Source of the DNA: Peribacillus faecalis
Lineage (GTDB): Bacteria > Bacillota > Bacilli > Bacillales > DSM-1321
Length of the DNA stretch: 64,000 nucleotides
Assembly: GCF_014712675.1 (NCBI RefSeq)
Contig: NZ_JACXSI010000055.1
Coordinates: forward strand, 1-64,000
Reading direction: 5' to 3'
The notes under the pieces are model-generated. The model saw only the letters and a program-made list of their open reading frames with translations, ran no database searches and was not told the DNA's origin. Positions 36,292 to 43,575 of this stretch are shown piece after piece (within the stretch, counting starts at the first letter, position 1; every line of letters starts with the position of its first letter). The position numbers and the translations under genes were made by a program.

Positions 36292-36999
36292 ATGTTAAAA
36301 GTGAATGACATCAATGTATATTACGGAAATATCCAAGCGCTGAGAGGGGTTTCGCTTGAAATCAATCAAGGAGAAATCGTCACATTAATCGGGGCTAATG
36401 GAGCCGGAAAAAGCACGTTGCTTAAAACGATATCCGGTCTGCTGAAGCCGAAGCAAGGCGATATTATATTTAAGGATGCTTCAATTAAAGGAAAAGCGGC
36501 GCAAGTTATTGTTAAGCGAGGCATCTCGCACGTTCCGGAAGGTCGCCGAGTGTTTGCCAATATGACAATAGAAGAGAACTTGGATCTAGGCGCTTATTTA
36601 AGAAAAGATAAGGCTGGCATTAAGCAGGACCTTGAAAAGGTGTATCATCTGTTTCCGAGATTGCTCGAACGCCAAAAACAGCAGGCCGGGACATTATCAG
36701 GTGGGGAGCAGCAAATGTTGGCGATGGGGAGAGCCTTAATGGCAAAGCCTGAACTGTTGCTGCTTGATGAACCTTCAATGGGTCTTGCGCCTTTGCTTGT
36801 TAAGCAAATTTTCTCGATTGTTCAGGAGATTAATAATGCCGGTACGACAATTCTATTAGTTGAACAAAATGCCAATCTGGCACTCTCCATTGCCGATCGG
36901 GCATACGTAGTAGAAACGGGGCGTATTGTATTATCGGGACAAGCTGCTGAATTGACAGCTAGCGAAGAAGTGAAAAAAGCCTATTTGGGCGGCCATTAA
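36292..36999 (+). CDS. livF: Branched-chain amino acid ABC ATP-binding protein LivF
   Basis: 235-residue ABC ATPase partnering LivG. Walker A GANGAGKSTLL, signature LSGGEQQMLAMGRALM, Walker B LLLLDEPSMGLAP and H-loop VEQNANLAL. ATG follows one base after the livG stop, with AGGAGG in the livG end. A terminator follows, closing livJHMGF. Confidence 0.96.
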   Translation: MLKVNDINVYYGNIQALRGVSLEINQGEIVTLIGANGAGKSTLLKTISGLLKPKQGDIIFKDASIKGKAAQVIVKRGISHVPEGRRVFANMTIEENLDLGAYLRKDKAGIKQDLEKVYHLFPRLLERQKQQAGTLSGGEQQMLAMGRALMAKPELLLLDEPSMGLAPLLVKQIFSIVQEINNAGTTILLVEQNANLALSIADRAYVVETGRIVLSGQAAELTASEEVKKAYLGGH

Positions 37000-37008
37000 G
37001 ACAAATCA

Positions 37009-37035
37009 AAAATCGCTATTAAAGCGATTTTTTTT
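37009..37035 (+). terminator. Terminator of the liv operon
   Basis: AAAATCGCT / AGCGATTTT with T8. Bases 37036-37178 contain no supported gene. Confidence 0.87.
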
Positions 37036-37178
37036 GTAAATAATTCTTTTGGAAGGAGGAGTATTTAAAAGATATAGTTCTTCTGCATGAACTGATCGAA
37101 AAATTTGCACGATAGAAAAAACAACCGTTGAGAAAAGGTTTTCCCAACGGTCTAACAAAAAACCTGCGTTAAGTTTTA

Positions 37179-38384
37179 TTATTGAATAGCCATTGCAGGT
37201 CCAAAGAATTCATATTTCACTTGTTCCTCGGAAACTCCCGATTTGTATAAAGCAGAAACAACAGATTGCATGAACGGTACAGGTCCGCATACATAATAGA
37301 TGCCGTTAGTATCAAGTTGCTGTAAAGTTTCTTCAGTTACACGACCTGCAGCATATTGGAAGCCCTCTTGTTTTTCACTGCGGTCACCAGATTCATAGTA
37401 GAATGAAGCACTGAAATTGGAAAGCTGATTTTGAAGCGTCGCCAACTCTTGATGGAAGGCTTGTACTTGTTCGTTTTGCACAGCATGAATAACTGTAATA
37501 TCTCTTTGAGACTCTTTATCTGCCAATGTGTGAAGCATACTCATAAATGGAGTGATTCCAACTCCTGCCGCAATAAAGTGAATCGGCTTAGTTTCATATA
37601 AGTCGATTGTGAACTCGCCGGCTGGCGCTGTCACTTCAATTGAATCGCCCTCGTTTATGAAATCGTGAAGATAGTTGGATACTTTACCAGCAGGCGAACC
37701 TTCTATTGCTTCTCTTTTGATTGAAATTCGGAAGTAATCTTCATTCGGTAAAGCAGTTAAGCTATATTGTCTGTTTAATAAGTACTGTTCACCGGGAATC
37801 CTTACACGAACTGTTATATATTGGCCGGGATTAAATGACGGCAATTTTGAACCATCTCCTGCAGTTAAATAGAAAGAAGTAATATTTTTGCTTTCTTTCA
37901 CTTTTTTGCTGATAATGAAAGATTTGTAGCCATCCCAGCCTAATTCAGCAGTGGCTTCTTCATACATGGCTTTTTCGACAGAAATGAAGATATCGGCAAT
38001 GACTCCGTATGCTTCTCCCCATGCATTTAAGATTTCATCAGTTGCTACGTCACCTAAAACCTCTTTAATCGCCCATAATAATGTTTCGCCGACTACCGGA
38101 TAGTGCTCAGGCTGTACTTGCAGACTGCGGTGTTTGTGAGCAATTTGCTTAACTGCCGGCAAAAGCACTTCCAATTGGTCGATATATTTCGCAGCTGCCA
38201 TAACAGTAGTAGCTAAGGCATTTTGTTGTCTGCCTTTTTGTTGATTTGTGTGGTTGAAGATATTTAATAGTTGTGGATGCGTTTCAAATAATTTTTTGTA
38301 AAATGCTTTTGTAATTTCAGTACCGTAAGCTTCTAATGCAGGTACTGTTGCTTTAATAGTTGTGATAGTTGATTGTGATAACAT
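37179..38384 (-). CDS. hmp: Flavohemoglobin nitric oxide dioxygenase
   Basis: 401-residue cytoplasmic enzyme that turns NO and O2 into nitrate. The globin domain (1-140) keeps Tyr29, Gln53 and proximal His85. It is followed by the FAD domain (RQYSLTALPNEDYFRISIKRE) and the NAD domain (HFIAAGVGITPFMSML, YVCGPVPFMQSVV). ATG 38384 is chosen: it gives the standard MLSxxT N-terminus, and upstream extension would run into the NsrR operator. It is transcribed away from nsrR across a shared regulatory region. Confidence 0.96.
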   Translation of the reverse strand: MLSQSTITTIKATVPALEAYGTEITKAFYKKLFETHPQLLNIFNHTNQQKGRQQNALATTVMAAAKYIDQLEVLLPAVKQIAHKHRSLQVQPEHYPVVGETLLWAIKEVLGDVATDEILNAWGEAYGVIADIFISVEKAMYEEATAELGWDGYKSFIISKKVKESKNITSFYLTAGDGSKLPSFNPGQYITVRVRIPGEQYLLNRQYSLTALPNEDYFRISIKREAIEGSPAGKVSNYLHDFINEGDSIEVTAPAGEFTIDLYETKPIHFIAAGVGITPFMSMLHTLADKESQRDITVIHAVQNEQVQAFHQELATLQNQLSNFSASFYYESGDRSEKQEGFQYAAGRVTEETLQQLDTNGIYYVCGPVPFMQSVVSALYKSGVSEEQVKYEFFGPAMAIQ

Positions 38385-38407
38385 GAAGTGTCCCCATCCC
38401 TTAAAGA

Positions 38408-38427
38408 AGTATTTTAAATACATGTTT
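38408..38427 (-). promoter_or_regulatory. NsrR-type operator, hmp-proximal
   Basis: Near-palindrome GTATTTTAAATACATG, matching the ATnTATTTTAAATACAT-like NsrR consensus of Bacillus. It lies 24 bases upstream of the hmp start. Confidence 0.65.
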
Positions 38428-38454
38428 CATTATAAATGTTCAGAAAATAAAAGC

Positions 38455-38476
38455 AATATTTAAAATACATGTTTTT
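38455..38476. promoter_or_regulatory. NsrR-type operator, second site
   Basis: ATATTTAAAATACATGTTTT shares AAAATACATGTTT with the first site 47 bases away. It lies between the divergent hmp and nsrR genes, so one repressor could control both. Confidence 0.65.
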
Positions 38477-38552
38477 ATGACAATTATGTTCAAATTTACA
38501 CCATTATGTTAAAATAAAGATAATTGAAATCTCTTGCAATGAGGTATGAATA

Positions 38553-38981
38553 ATGAGATTAACAAGTTTTACGGACTATTCAATTCGCGTTTTATTATAT
38601 GTGAATGTACATAACGATCGGCTCGTTAACATCCAGGAAATAGCTGATGCTTATGGCATTTCTAAAAATCATTTGACGAAAATTATTTATCAGCTCGGTA
38701 AGCTGGGGTATTTAGAGACTGTTCGGGGCAGGAACGGAGGGATACGTTTAGCGATGGAGCCGAGTGAGATTAATATCGGGCAATTGGTCAGAAAGACAGA
38801 AGAAGATTTTAATATTGTGGAATGCTTCGGCGGTGATCACTCGGGGTGTCCTATTACATCGATTTGTACGTTAAAGGGAGTTCTCAATCAAGCGCTGTTT
38901 GCTTTTTTGAAAGTGTTGGATTCTTATACTTTAGAAGATATTTCGAAAAATAAAATCAAGCTAAAAGAGCTATTTGGCTGA
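38553..38981 (+). CDS. nsrR: Rrf2-family nitric oxide-sensing repressor NsrR
   Basis: 142-residue winged-helix Rrf2 regulator: LTSFTDYSIRVLLY at the start, HTH with ISKNHLTKIIYQLGKLGYL, and a cluster-binding loop with Cys91, Cys99 and Cys105 (ECFGGDHSGCPITSIC). NO destroys the [4Fe-4S] cluster and releases DNA. The divergent hmp target and the two ATTTAAAATACAT-like sites support NsrR over IscR or RsrR. Confidence 0.93.
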   Translation: MRLTSFTDYSIRVLLYVNVHNDRLVNIQEIADAYGISKNHLTKIIYQLGKLGYLETVRGRNGGIRLAMEPSEINIGQLVRKTEEDFNIVECFGGDHSGCPITSICTLKGVLNQALFAFLKVLDSYTLEDISKNKIKLKELFG

Positions 38982-38985
38982 TATC

Positions 38986-39026
38986 AAAACGCCGGCGTAT
39001 TATTTATTTAATTACGCCGGCGTTTT
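38986..39026 (+). terminator. Bidirectional terminator between nsrR and the MerR gene
   Basis: AAAACGCCGGCGTA / TACGCCGGCGTTTT. It lies between convergent genes and overlaps the 3' end of the MerR-type gene. Confidence 0.85.
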
Positions 39027-39781
39027 GGTTGTCGGTTCATATTTTCATAGACAGACGTTATCTCTTCCACATAATCCAACAGCTCTTGATCAATTGGATA
39101 CAAATTCATAGCCTCTGATTGTTCTTCTGATTTTCTTGCTTTCCAAAAACGTTCCGCAAGCTCTTCATCGCCGTCGAATGTCTCTAACGTCAATAATTGA
39201 ATATCTGCTGCGAGCAACTGAGCTTCTTTCGAATGAGGGGGAAGTTTTTTTTCGGCATAAAGCTGTATTCTTTTCATAATATGAAGCCACTTAATTGTTT
39301 CCGGATTGTCGTTTTCAAGATGAGGGAGCACTTCTTTCAATGTCAATTGTTCTTGTTTGTTGAAGAAATCGTCTGTTACGAGTTTCTTTTCTTTATTCAT
39401 CATTTCGTTTTGTCTTACTAAAGGAAGCAGCTGTTCCCAGTTAAGCTCTTCTTCTAAAAATAAAATATGTAAGAGAGATTGCGTGTGAGCGAGAGATTGC
39501 TGCAGTTGCTGAATTTCTTTTTGCAATAAATTTTTATGAAGCAAAAGGACGGCATGCATATCTGCTTCGTTCAGTATGTTTTGGATATCCGATAGAGGCA
39601 GGGAAGCGGATTTTAATAAAGTTATTTTCTCCAAGGTGAGCAAATTGTCTTGTGAATAAAATCTTCTGCCGCTTTCATCTTTCACCTCAGGTTGGAGAAG
39701 ATTGATTTCGTCATAATAGCGTAGCGTCCGCAATGAAGTATTGAATTTTTTCGAAACTTCGCCGATTGAAAAATATTTCAT
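39008..39781 (-). CDS. MerR-family transcriptional regulator
   Basis: 257 residues. The N-terminal MerR winged helix-turn-helix (FSIGEVSKKFNTSLRTLRYYDEINLL, then RRFYSQDNLLTLEKI) occupies about 1-70. A Leu/Gln-rich coiled-coil dimerisation helix (about 80-115) and a long helical, acidic C-terminal domain of unknown ligand follow. No Cys metal site is seen, so it is not a metal-sensing MerR. It faces a membrane protein gene across a promoter with the 19-base spacer typical of MerR targets. The likely regulon is itself and that gene. Confidence 0.88.
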   Translation of the reverse strand: MKYFSIGEVSKKFNTSLRTLRYYDEINLLQPEVKDESGRRFYSQDNLLTLEKITLLKSASLPLSDIQNILNEADMHAVLLLHKNLLQKEIQQLQQSLAHTQSLLHILFLEEELNWEQLLPLVRQNEMMNKEKKLVTDDFFNKQEQLTLKEVLPHLENDNPETIKWLHIMKRIQLYAEKKLPPHSKEAQLLAADIQLLTLETFDGDEELAERFWKARKSEEQSEAMNLYPIDQELLDYVEEITSVYENMNRQPKRRRN

Positions 39782-39803
39782 TTATAAACCCCCTAAACAA
39801 AGC

Positions 39804-39834
39804 TTGCAGGTTACGTAACGTCACCATTTACACT
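39804..39834 (+). promoter_or_regulatory. MerR-type promoter with 19-bp spacer and central palindrome
   Basis: TTGCAG (39804-39809), 19-base spacer, TACACT (39829-39834). The imperfect palindrome GGTTACG-TAA-CGTCACC (39809-39825) sits inside the spacer, exactly where MerR proteins bind to untwist over-long promoters. It points toward the membrane protein gene at 39892. Confidence 0.7.
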
Positions 39835-39891
39835 CAATATAACATATTTTGGAATTGTAAAGAATGTAATTTAGTGAATAGGAGAAAAGAA

Positions 39892-40419
39892 ATGAATGCA
39901 ATTGCTTGGAGTATTGTAGCGTGTGAAATATTGTTTTGGGTCTTTATTTTAGCAGGGTTAATCACGAGGTATATCGCTAAAAGAGAAAAATTAGGTTTTT
40001 TTCTGCTGGCAATGACGCCGGTTATTGATCTTGTATTGGTTATCATTACAGGCTTGGATTTGTATTGGGGAGCGACCGCCACTATGGCACATGCGATTGC
40101 CGCTGTCTATATTGGTGTATCGATTGCTTTCGGAAAAAGCATGATTCAGTGGGCGGACGACAGATTCCGCTATTATGTTATGAAGCAAGGAGAAAAGCCG
40201 GTAAAAAAAGTCGGACTCGAATTTGCAAAGCATAACTTTATAGGCTGGTTGAAACATGTTTTAGCTTATTGTATCGGAGCAGCGATATTGTTAGGCTTAG
40301 TTTATTGGATAAATGATGCAACACGAACAGAAGCATTAACATCGATATTCAAAGTATGGTCACTCGTCTTAGGCATTGATTTTTTAATCGCAATCAGTTA
40401 TTTTATTTGGCGGAAATAG
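39892..40419 (+). CDS. Membrane protein, predicted target of the adjacent MerR regulator
   Basis: 176 residues with five hydrophobic segments: residues 5-25, 36-58 and 63-80 near the front, then two helices near the C-terminus after the basic/amphipathic WADDRFRYYVMKQGEKPVKKVG loop. ATG 39892 is chosen because AGGAGAAAAGAA precedes it. A longer frame from 39766 would start inside the operator. No named family is recognised. Divergence from a MerR regulator suggests a stress- or drug-induced membrane protein, by analogy only. Confidence 0.72.
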   Translation: MNAIAWSIVACEILFWVFILAGLITRYIAKREKLGFFLLAMTPVIDLVLVIITGLDLYWGATATMAHAIAAVYIGVSIAFGKSMIQWADDRFRYYVMKQGEKPVKKVGLEFAKHNFIGWLKHVLAYCIGAAILLGLVYWINDATRTEALTSIFKVWSLVLGIDFLIAISYFIWRK

Positions 40420-40444
40420 GCGTATTTTTCATACAAAATCCTCC

Positions 40445-40675
40445 AGATAGGTCGGACCGATGATTTTCGAATGCGGTCTAATTAGAAATGGCGGAGCAAG
40501 CAGGTTTTAAGTTTATTTGCTTTGGAATTGAAAAGAGAAGTGACTATGGATGGTCACTTCTCTTTTGTTAAAAGCCACTCATTTTACTGCCTAATCAGTC
40601 CGCATTTCTCCGGAATCGGTCTGCTTTAAAAATTAATCAGTCCGGATTCAAAAATAAACGGCCCGAGACTGCAGA
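40445..40675. repeat. Degenerate 21-bp-type repeats flanking a terminator
   Basis: 40588-40675 holds about four units such as CTAATCAGTCCGCATTT and TTAATCAGTCCGGATTC. 40445-40500 holds the reverse-complement form (GAATGCGGTCTAATTAGAAA). Between them lies a perfect 14-bp stem terminator. The same motif recurs at 41713-41858 and 49198-49352. Confidence 0.6.
40531..40566 (+). terminator. Terminator downstream of the MerR-target membrane gene
   Basis: AAAAGAGAAGTGAC / GTCACTTCTCTTTT with an 8-base loop. Confidence 0.83.
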
Positions 40676-40692
40676 GTTAGTATTTGCTTCGA

Positions 40693-40872
40693 TTACACAC
40701 CGGTACGTTTGCGTTGGTTATTTGTTTTCTTCGTTTGCTGGCTTTTTAAGCTTTTTGTAGCAGTAGAATAATGTGATGTATCATTTTTATTATTGCCTTG
40801 CTTTTTAGCTGCCAATTTTTGATTGATGATCTCTTGTAAGCTTAACTTTTTTTTCGGTTGTTCATTCTTCAT
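40693..40872 (-). CDS. Small Lys/Gln-rich hydrophilic protein, function unknown
   Basis: 59 residues, strongly basic and low-complexity (KKKLSLQEIINQKLAAKKQG, then a Ser/Thr/Lys/Gln tail ending KRTGV). ATG at 40872 has AAGGAG suitably spaced. The longer start at 40896 does not. It could bind nucleic acid or be a spore-associated basic peptide, but nothing in the sequence proves it. It has its own short gap on both sides. Confidence 0.55.
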   Translation of the reverse strand: MKNEQPKKKLSLQEIINQKLAAKKQGNNKNDTSHYSTATKSLKSQQTKKTNNQRKRTGV

Positions 40873-40931
40873 AGTGTTATTCTCCTTTATGTTCAAGAAA
40901 GTATATCACTGAGAGAGAGACGAAAACAAGT

Positions 40932-41588
40932 TTAAACCGTATCATTCTTTAAATAGGCAATTACATCATGCAAGCTTTGTGCGCTGCAGACCACTTTTTC
41001 AAGAACTTCTTCGTGTGGATGAACAAGATCTTTCACAAAAATTGTTGCGATACCCGCGCTTTGGCCGGCACGTAATCCATTTTCGCTATCTTCAAGCACG
41101 ATGGCTTCTTCTGCTTTCACGTTCAATTTATGTAATGCTGTTAAGTAAATATCCGGATTCGGTTTAGATTTTTTCACTTCATCACCGCAGACAATCTCAT
41201 CGAAAAAGTGATAAATATCCGCTTGCTTCAGCATAAATTCTGCATCATCGCGATAAGTGGAAGTCGCGACACCAAGCTTATAATCGTTTTCCTTTAAAAA
41301 TTGCAGCAATTCCACTAAGCCGCTTTTTTTCGGAATGTCATTTTCATGATAATATTGCAGTGTTATTTCTTTTTTATGCTTCATTACCTCCTCAAACGGA
41401 AAATCCTCACCATAGTGCTCTGAAAATTGCTTTCTAATATATTCACTTGTTGTTCCGATAATCCGTGTATTTAAATCATGATCATATTCAAACGGGAAAT
41501 GCTCCATCGTTTTTTTCATCATTTCTATGCCAAGAACTTCACTGTCGAACATTAAACCGTCCATATCGAAAATAACTGCTTTAATCAT
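40932..41588 (-). CDS. HAD-family hydrolase, beta-phosphoglucomutase-like
   Basis: 218-residue HAD phosphatase with a helical cap. Motif I IFDMDGLMFDSE (nucleophile Asp8), motif II LGVATSTYRDD, motif III KKSKPNPDIYL and motif IV IVLEDSENGLRAG are all intact. Such proteins dephosphorylate sugar phosphates or nucleotides or act as phosphoglucomutases. A Gly-Leu after DMD and the Arg/Lys-poor cap do not decide between them. Monocistronic; GGAGAATC lies before the ATG. Confidence 0.88.
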   Translation of the reverse strand: MIKAVIFDMDGLMFDSEVLGIEMMKKTMEHFPFEYDHDLNTRIIGTTSEYIRKQFSEHYGEDFPFEEVMKHKKEITLQYYHENDIPKKSGLVELLQFLKENDYKLGVATSTYRDDAEFMLKQADIYHFFDEIVCGDEVKKSKPNPDIYLTALHKLNVKAEEAIVLEDSENGLRAGQSAGIATIFVKDLVHPHEEVLEKVVCSAQSLHDVIAYLKNDTV

Positions 41589-41674
41589 GAATGATTCTCC
41601 TTTTTCGCTTTATTTCTGTCTATTTCATTGTAAAAAAAGCTTTTGGGCTGTTTCAAGGGCTATTACATCCATTA

Positions 41675-41711
41675 AAAAATGCCTCTGAAAGATTGTTAGT
41701 CTTCTAGAGGC
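41675..41711 (-). terminator. Terminator downstream of the flavoprotein gene
   Basis: On the minus strand GCCTCTAGAAGA...TCTTTCAGAGGC followed by ATTTTTT. Confidence 0.8.
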
Positions 41712-41712
41712 G

Positions 41713-41858
41713 GGGAATTCATCCGAATTTAGGAATAATTAGTCCGAATTTACAAAGAATTCATCCAGATTTTAAAATAATTAATCCAGGTTTGCTGTAA
41801 TTCTTTCAAATTCCCAAATAATTAGTCCGCATTTACAAATAATCAGTCCGAACCGCTA
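41713..41858 (-). repeat. Tandem degenerate 21-bp repeats (about seven units)
   Basis: Seven consecutive units of 19-22 bp with consensus AATAATTAGTCCGAATTTA, for example at 41713, 41732 and 41754, and two clear units at 41816-41858. They sit between the flavoprotein stop and its terminator, so they would be in its 3' untranslated RNA. Confidence 0.75.
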
Positions 41859-41860
41859 AA

Positions 41861-43333
41861 TTAGGCATAAACATTTTGAACCGCTGGAGAAGTTTGAATT
41901 CCATTGACCTTATTAATAATATCGCGGGCAATCCACACACCGCACGCTCCGGCTTGAGCCAATCCGCGCGTGATGCCAGCTCCGTCTCCGCCGACATACA
42001 GTCCGGAAATTTCCGATTCGAAATGTTTATTCGTGACAGGTCGGGCTGAGTAAAACTTCGCTTCAACACCGTAAAATAATGTGTGTTCAGATGCTAAACC
42101 GGGTGACACATGATTTAAGGCTTCTGTCATTTCAATTAAGCTCTTCATCGTATTGTATGGCAGCACTAACCCTAAGTCTCCGGGAACCGCTTCTTTCAAA
42201 GTCGGCTCGATGAATCCTTCTTTTATTCGTTTCTCTGTCGAGCGTCTGCCTTTCAAAATATCACCGTATTTTTGCACGATGATGCCGCCGTTAGATAGGG
42301 CATTTGCCAGGCGGGACACATCAATTGCATATTCATTCGGTTGATCAAACGGCTCGGAAAATTTATGAGAAACGAGCAGGGCAAAGTTTGTATTGCTGCT
42401 GCCGAGTTTTTTATCTTTATATGCGTGACCGTTTGCCAGCATGATGCCGGAATGGTTCTCTACAACGACATGACCGGACGGATTGCTGCAGAAAGTGCGT
42501 ACTTGTGTGCCGACTGATGTGTTGTAAATGAATTTTCCTTCATATAAATGCGTGTTGATTTCTTCCATGACAACATCAGAAGTTTCAACGCGCACGCCGA
42601 TATCGACTTGGTTGTTTATCATGTGCAAGCGGCGTTTTTTCATGATTTTTGTCAGCCATTTTGAACCGTCGCGACCGGGAGCAATCACGACTTTATCGGC
42701 CAAAATCGCACTTCCGTCTTTTAAGACAATTCCTTTAATTTGATGACCGCTTTCGTTTTTCTCGGTAACAATGTCTTCAACTTCAGTTTTGAACTGCATG
42801 TCGACTTTATCTTTTAAGTATTCAAAAATGCTTTTTAATATTTCAAGGTTTTGTTCAGTTCCTAAATGTCTCACTTGGGAGCGCAGTAACTTCAATCCTG
42901 CCGCATAACCTCTTTTTTCGATTTCTCTAACTTCAGGAGTTAATGGGTCTGTAATTGTTTCAGTTGCCCCATGACTTAAATTGATGGCATCGACATATTT
43001 AATTAAATCGATTACTTGAGAATCATCGAGATAATCTGTCATCCAACCGCCAAATTCACTTGTGATGTTGAATTTTCCGTCCGAATAAGCTCCGGCTCCT
43101 CCAAAACCATTTGTGATGGAACAAGCAGGCAAACATCCGGCAAATTCTTTACGGCCGACTGCAGGCGGACATTTTTCGATTTTCTTCTGAAGAATCGGGC
43201 AATTTCTTTTATAAATATCGTGACCTTTATCAATTAAAAGTACTTTCGCTTGCGGCATTTTTAAGCTTAGTTCATAGCAGGCAAAAATCCCCGCGGGACC
43301 TGCTCCGACTACAATTACATCATATTGTTTCAT
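41861..43333 (-). CDS. FAD-dependent dehydrogenase (COG2509-like)
   Basis: 490-residue flavoprotein. N-terminal FAD-binding GAGPAGIFACYELSL (after KQYDVIVVG) and the Cys-rich segment CPILQKKIEKCPP...CLPACSITNGFGGAGAYSDGK are typical of the YhcW/COG2509 type. KVVIAPGRDGSKWL is in the middle. A second nucleotide-site block ISGLYVGGDGAGITRGLAQAGACG lies at the C-terminus. ATG 43333 is chosen because GGAGG lies 9 bases upstream. The substrate of this family is not known to me. Monocistronic with a repeat-rich 3' region. Confidence 0.87.
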   Translation of the reverse strand: MKQYDVIVVGAGPAGIFACYELSLKMPQAKVLLIDKGHDIYKRNCPILQKKIEKCPPAVGRKEFAGCLPACSITNGFGGAGAYSDGKFNITSEFGGWMTDYLDDSQVIDLIKYVDAINLSHGATETITDPLTPEVREIEKRGYAAGLKLLRSQVRHLGTEQNLEILKSIFEYLKDKVDMQFKTEVEDIVTEKNESGHQIKGIVLKDGSAILADKVVIAPGRDGSKWLTKIMKKRRLHMINNQVDIGVRVETSDVVMEEINTHLYEGKFIYNTSVGTQVRTFCSNPSGHVVVENHSGIMLANGHAYKDKKLGSSNTNFALLVSHKFSEPFDQPNEYAIDVSRLANALSNGGIIVQKYGDILKGRRSTEKRIKEGFIEPTLKEAVPGDLGLVLPYNTMKSLIEMTEALNHVSPGLASEHTLFYGVEAKFYSARPVTNKHFESEISGLYVGGDGAGITRGLAQAGACGVWIARDIINKVNGIQTSPAVQNVYA

Positions 43334-43544
43334 AATCATTAACCTCCAGGTGGCTTGATCTTTTTTCCTGACACCATCGGTAAATATAACAAATGATGAT
43401 TTATTCGTCAATACAATAAGCGAACTTTTATTAATTTAATGATATTATTGTTCGTATTTAGTTTAATTATTACAAGGGTAATGTAGAAAAATATCGTAAA
43501 GTGTTATAAAAACACGAAAATCATTTGTCATTCATGTGACGATG

Positions 43545-43575
43545 ACAAGCCTCTAAAATTGATTTAGAGGCTTGT
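43545..43575. other. Hairpin overlapping the 3' end of the YtcJ-like gene
   Basis: Perfect stem ACAAGCCTCTAAA / TTTAGAGGCTTGT that includes the minus-strand stop codon. No T run follows on the minus strand, so it is not a classical terminator there. Confidence 0.5.

Noticed and set aside
41713-41858. CRISPR-like array
   Set aside because: Units are about 21 bp, degenerate and directly abutting with no unique spacers, and no cas genes are present.
43545-43575. Intrinsic terminator for the YtcJ-like gene
   Set aside because: The hairpin is perfect but lacks a T run on the minus strand, so it is listed only as a hairpin.
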